Source of the DNA: Rhizophagus irregularis
Lineage: Eukaryota > Glomeromycota > Glomeromycetes > Glomerales > Glomeraceae
Reading direction: 5' to 3'
Assembly: GCF_026210795.1 (NCBI RefSeq)
Contig: NC_089436.1
Coordinates: 4,340,001-4,404,000, forward strand
DNA: 64,000 bases
Below, piece by piece: positions 59,507 to 64,000 of this stretch. The notes under the pieces are model-generated. The model was given only the letters and a program-made list of their open reading frames with translations, was not told where the DNA came from and did no database searches. Each line of letters begins with the position of its first letter. The stretch's first letter is position 1. The position numbers and the translations under genes are program-made.

Positions 59507-60764
59507 TATTACAATTTTTTGAAAAAGATTCCCATATAAATTGAAAATTATTATAATTAAATATATTTTTTTTGCACACTATATAAGTCAATATAATTAA
59601 TTAACATCTACTTGTTAAAAAAGTAAGATTCATAACGATGTGTCTTTTCGCCAATAACTCTTTACACATACACATAATATATAATAATAATGAGTTATTA
59701 TTTTTAGTAACGAATATATTGTTTTAAGTTAAATCACAAAATAATAATTTTTCTCCTTTGTTTAATTTTTTAATCTAGTTAGTGTGGTTTTAAATATGAT
59801 TCATATGATTCAGTGTGATTCAGATATGAAATATCGAAAGATAAAATAATATTAATAAAACAAAGTCAAAATATAAGAATGTCTTAAATCTTTAATCCTT
59901 ATTAACAAAATTTCTAATTGTTTAATCGCTTTTTATTATTGTTTTTTAATTTTTATAATTACTTAATCGTTTATTAATAGCTAACACATCATATTGATGA
60001 CATTTTTTTTTTAATATTAATAGAACACGCGATTGTGATTAATATTTTGATTTGTGAAAATCGGTTTAAAACAGGAATGAACAAAGCTGTTATTACCTTT
60101 TAAGCAAAACAAGCTATTTTTATTTCAAAGAATACATCAGGTGTCGCTAAAAGTAAATCTTTGATTATGTCATATATTTTATAGTGATTTTGTAGTTATT
60201 ATAGCTCGTAATGAAATAAGTAAAATAGATATTTAATCATTTACATTTTTTTCGCATTTCACGACGGATTGTTCGTAATAAGAATTGTTCGTTATCAAAT
60301 CATAATTTAAATAAGATTACGAGTTTGTGACATTAAAAATTTCTTTTGAGAAAATCAACCATTCTGAGAAACGCCAATAATTCTTGATGATGAATTTATT
60401 AATACCATTATTATAATAAAATTTTGAATCACTAGAGTAAAAAAAAATCAAGTTAAAGCCATACATATTAAATTCGAATTTTATGAAAACTATCATTAAT
60501 TTCGGTAATTTATGTAGAAAAATACATTATATATTTTTACGATTTTCAAGGATAACGGTTTTGAAGTTTTTTTGTCATTTGATTGATACTATATAATTCA
60601 TTAAAAAAAATCTATACCAAGTTTTGATAAAGCTTAGGTCAAATTCTAGATAATTAAAGTTTCAAATATATTGATTTTTTCATTAGCAATTGATATAGAA
60701 AATTATTAACTAGTGTCAATCAGATATATTTTACTCAATTAAAAAAAAAATATGATAGTTTTAA
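59507..60764. other. Intergenic region upstream of F-box copy 4 and downstream of RCC1
   Basis: The first about 200 bp resemble the upstream flanks of copies 2 and 3 (ACATCTACTTGTTAAAAAAG). The rest is AT-rich without recognised features. Confidence 0.45.
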
Positions 60765-62799
60765 TTACGACACCAGAAACAATCCGTGTGATGACCCACA
60801 GCTTATGCGAACAATTTCTTTATCCTCAAGTTCATTCAAGTTTGGAATCTGAAATGGCGATGTCACATCATCATCCGTTTCATTTCCCAAAACACAATAT
60901 TCTCCAAATCCCCAAGCATAAATATTGTTACCGTCATCTACCGCCATTGAAAAATTATCTCCTGTTCCTATTAATTTTATTGATGAAAGATTTGGGATGA
61001 TAGTTGGTATCACTACTCTCGCTTTAGACTCTTTAGGCTGCAATTTTGTAACTTCATCACCTAGACCAAGTTGACCATAATCACTACGTCCAAAGACATA
61101 AATATTTCCACTTTGCATACGAGCAAGGGTATGATGTTGACCAACAGCGAACTCTTCAACCTTTTGACCTTTAAAGAATGAATGTTTTTCTGGAGGGATG
61201 ATAGCTTGTCTTATTGTATCAAGACCACATTGTCCCATATTATTAAAACCAAAAACCCATACTTGATCATTTTTGTCAATTGCAAAGTTGTGATATGATC
61301 CAGCGTACAATCGAACGATATGTTTTAATCCTAGATTAAATGGCTCGAGTGATCTACGTTCCGAGTATTTTCTTCCAAGACGATGAGCCTCATCATTTCC
61401 CCATGCATACACATCTCCTTCTCTGGTAAGCGCTAAAACATGATCTTCACCTGCTGCTATATCAACAATTGTTAAATACATAAAGGGCTTACATTGTGTG
61501 AATATTGGCTCTTCTGTACGATTATCTTGAGAAAACCCTAAAATTCCATCTTTGTCCTAAATTCATTTTATGTAGGAAAAATTTTTTACGTAAGAATCGC
61601 AAATTTATTTATGTAACATACAAATGCATAAATATATATATATATCAGTAACCTTGAAAGTTCCGGCCACATATAAATGACCTTGATCAGATATAACGAA
61701 CGTAGCGTTTCCTCCGCATGCTATTTTTACGATATTGGCATCATCAAGACCTTCAGCGTATGCAGGTTTCCCCTCTTCACCTATATCGAAGTTTCCTGCC
61801 TCCAAAATTGCCTTATTCCCTGCTGAATTAGGAGTTTCAGTGAAACGACCAAGTGCACCTTTGCGATTATATATAAAAAAAGGTTAAAAAAAAATCAATA
61901 TACGATCAAAGGTATTTAGTTATTAACTTACCATGATCGTTACATCCCCACGTTACAACTTTACCATCAACAGTAAGCGCTGCATTATGAAGAGATCCTG
62001 CGCTTATATCGACAATATTGAAATTATCTAAAGAACTAATAATACTTAATTTTGTAGCTTCGGTAACTTGGGAGTCTTCTATACCACATTGAGATAATTC
62101 ATTTGAACCAATAGCGTAAAGCCGACCAATTTTTTGTGAACGAGTAGGAATGGGTATAGTAAAAGTGTCACCCTTTCTACGTTTAGGTCTCAATATTTTC
62201 CCGTGATCAGCACGATTTTCACGCTTTCTTGGTTGCCTTGCAAGAGTACTTTCAGTGGCAGGGAGAATAACGGTTAAAGCTGATTTAGGTGGTCTTCCCC
62301 GCCTTTTAGGTTGATTAGATTGTTGCATAGTAGTAATAGCCTGAGGATTTTTAGGTGGCCTCCCCCGCCTTTTAGGTTGTACAGCAGTATTAACAACTTG
62401 AGAAGCTATATTATCCCGATTTACAGCTTGTGAGTCTTGAACATTAATATTTGAATCAACAGATGATACTACTTGTGTAGATTTGAACTTTTTAGGAATG
62501 ATAGTGACTGATTTTGTAACACAAACTTTTGAAGGAGAAACTCCGGTGACTTCTTCACTAACTTCTTTGCGTTTCCTTACATTCCGAACAGTGGCAACTG
62601 AAGAAATATCGGAAACTGAAGAAATGTCGGAAGCTGAAGAAATAGTTGGCGCAGCTATAAGAGATCTGTCTGACATAATGATAGCAGCATTTTGAGCATT
62701 GCGTGTTACTTGAATTCGAGTGGAGCGTCTGATATATTTTGTGCCATTTGTAGGTACTTGAGCAGCTTGTTGTTTGAGATAAGTTCTTTTTCCAACCAT
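60765..62799 (-). CDS. RCC1: RCC1-type Ran guanine-nucleotide exchange factor with AT-hooks (621 aa)
   Basis: Three exons: 62799-61932, 61858-61653 and 61556-60765. Introns are GTAAGT..AAAG and GTTACT..TTTAG, and the phases match. The start is taken as ATG at 62799 (MVGKRTYLKQ); the preceding in-frame TTG is unlikely. The N-terminal 225 residues are basic and disordered, with two AT-hooks (PKRRGRPPK, about residues 142-151 and 165-172) for binding AT-rich DNA. A seven-bladed RCC1 propeller follows, seen as LYAIGSNELSQCG, VVTWGCNDHGALG, LYVAGTF, VYAWGNDEAHRLG, VWVFGFNNMGQCG, IYVFGRSDYGQLG and IYAWGFGEYCVLG. RCC1 loads Ran with GTP on chromatin and so drives nuclear transport and mitotic assembly. 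It corresponds to yeast Srm1/Prp20 and fission yeast Pim1. The AT-hooks could tether it to chromatin. Confidence 0.88.
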
Positions 62800-64000
62800 T
62801 TTAATAGATTTTAACAAAAATTAATATTTATAAGAAAGGTTTTTGAGTATAAAATAATCATTTATGTAAAAAAAATGATTAAATCAAGAAAAGAGAGAAT
62901 TTCAAAAAAAAAATAAAATCTTTTTTATATGCTTCCCAACGATTTTATCGCGCCCAATAGAAAAACGATAATTAATAGAGATAAATATCACGAACTATTG
63001 AATCGCGATCTTATTGTTCTTTATTTATAAATGACTATTAATGATACGTGATACATACAATATATATAAATATTAATCATTTACACGTGCGCAGAAGTGA
63101 TAGGTTAGATCAGGAGTAATTGATGCAATAATGTACGTTTAATAGTTAATACTACAACTCTATCAGGATCGATACCTTTACCACATGTGCTTCACATGGT
63201 TAGTTTATATGTCGAAATATTTTGTACGATGTTCTACCTTTAAAGAATCCGGTCTAAACGAGTTAGTTAAAAAAAAATATTAGTATATATATATACTATA
63301 TAATATGATTAATTTTGGAATAAATGGGATTACAAATTCACAATACATCGCATTCCAAGTATTATTTGATTATTATTACCGCAGAAGTCTTAATAAAAAA
63401 CTTTTGTTAATTGAATTAATAAGATTCAATGATTCATTATGATCCACAGTGTTTTATTATTGAAAGTGATCAATGAGTCATAACAGATTTTTCTAGTACT
63501 CGTATTGCTTTTTGATAATCTTTTTGTCTAAAGCCACAATCTTAATAATACCGAAATAATAGAAGAATTATATACTTGTAGCTATTGTTTTTAAAAATTA
63601 AACAGCCAAGTTTTTTTTTTTTTAACGAAAAAAAAAAAGAAAACACATGTAACATCTTTAAGATCAGATTAAAAGGTAAATATTGCTAAATTATTTTAAT
63701 CTCTTTTATTTTATAACTTTAGAGTTACGTGACGTTAAAAATAATTTGGTTAATTTGGTTATCAATGATAGGCAATATTCAAGCTAATGATAAACTTTTT
63801 CATGCACTCGGAAGAATAATAATGGGAATACAATGATTTTAGAATAGTTTAATTTTACTAATATATAATAAATATATCTTTCATAAAGTATATTTAATAT
63901 TAATGGCATCTATCAAAAAGATGTTTAATTTCAATGTATTTTATTTGTTGTTAAAAAAAAATAAATAAACAAATAAAATGAAAATAATAAAAATAACGAT
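62800..64000. other. Upstream region of the RCC1 gene and window end
   Basis: AT-rich DNA with a TATATATA run near 63285-63305. No second gene or clear repeat was recognised up to the window end. Confidence 0.4.

Noticed and set aside
60752-61000. 82-aa plus-strand frame
   Set aside because: Antisense of the last RCC1 exon.
1-64000. tRNA, rRNA or snRNA genes
   Set aside because: No cloverleaf, rRNA segment or box element could be recognised by eye; a tRNAscan/Infernal run would be needed to exclude them.

Overview
The window is AT-rich eukaryotic DNA. It has short introns (about 55-90 nt) with GT..AG borders, few host genes and many transposable elements (TEs). The gene families are Sel1-repeat proteins, tyrosine-kinase-like kinases (one fused to Sel1 repeats, one behind a Cys-rich N-terminus), F-box/leucine-rich proteins in tandem, SAM-domain and ion-channel fragments, and intron-bearing DDE transposases. 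This mix is typical of arbuscular mycorrhizal fungi; Rhizophagus (Glomeromycotina) is the best guess. That is an inference from family content, not from a database search.

Layout. 1-140: telomere-like minisatellite. 470-3113: FAR1/MULE-type transposase in two exons. 4635-6405: broken SAM-domain gene. 6529-7662 (minus): broken IS630/Tc1-type transposase. 8350-15030: almost pure repeat DNA, with a short-TIR element, a roughly 171-bp tandem satellite, a foldback palindrome, a foldback element with two nested insertions, and a palindromic GGTAC-rich element. 15836-19578: Sel1 kinase of about 1168 aa with 22 near-identical Sel1 repeats. 19600-26850: mostly non-coding, with the 3' end of an ion-channel gene (minus) and a pogo-like MITE. 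26852-28038: intact 394-aa Sel1 protein. 28430-30050: Helitron-type 3' end, then a long polypyrimidine minisatellite. 31020-32760: secreted-protein gene (minus) with a complete Tc1 transposon in its first intron. 32760-38150: non-coding, with another Helitron-type end. 38157-40041 (minus): six-exon kinase of 494 aa. 40350-47690: TE debris (hAT-like MITEs, LINE 3' end, kinase pseudogene, a 236-bp MITE). 47697-59506 (minus): four related F-box genes, three intact and one broken by an insertion, with duplicated and inverted flanks. 60765-62799 (minus): three-exon RCC1 gene with two AT-hooks.

The only clear housekeeping gene is RCC1 (Ran GTPase exchange factor). The other host genes belong to expanded families likely to act in signalling (Sel1/TKL kinases) and ubiquitin-ligase substrate choice (F-box). 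No operon-like or multi-gene pathway is visible. The most informative signals are structural. They include an empty-site-verified transposon family with CCCTATAA ends and 3-bp target duplications, an intact Tc1 element in an intron of a putative secreted-protein gene, the highly homogeneous Sel1 array joined to a kinase whose DFG motif reads GFG, and the segmentally duplicated F-box cluster.
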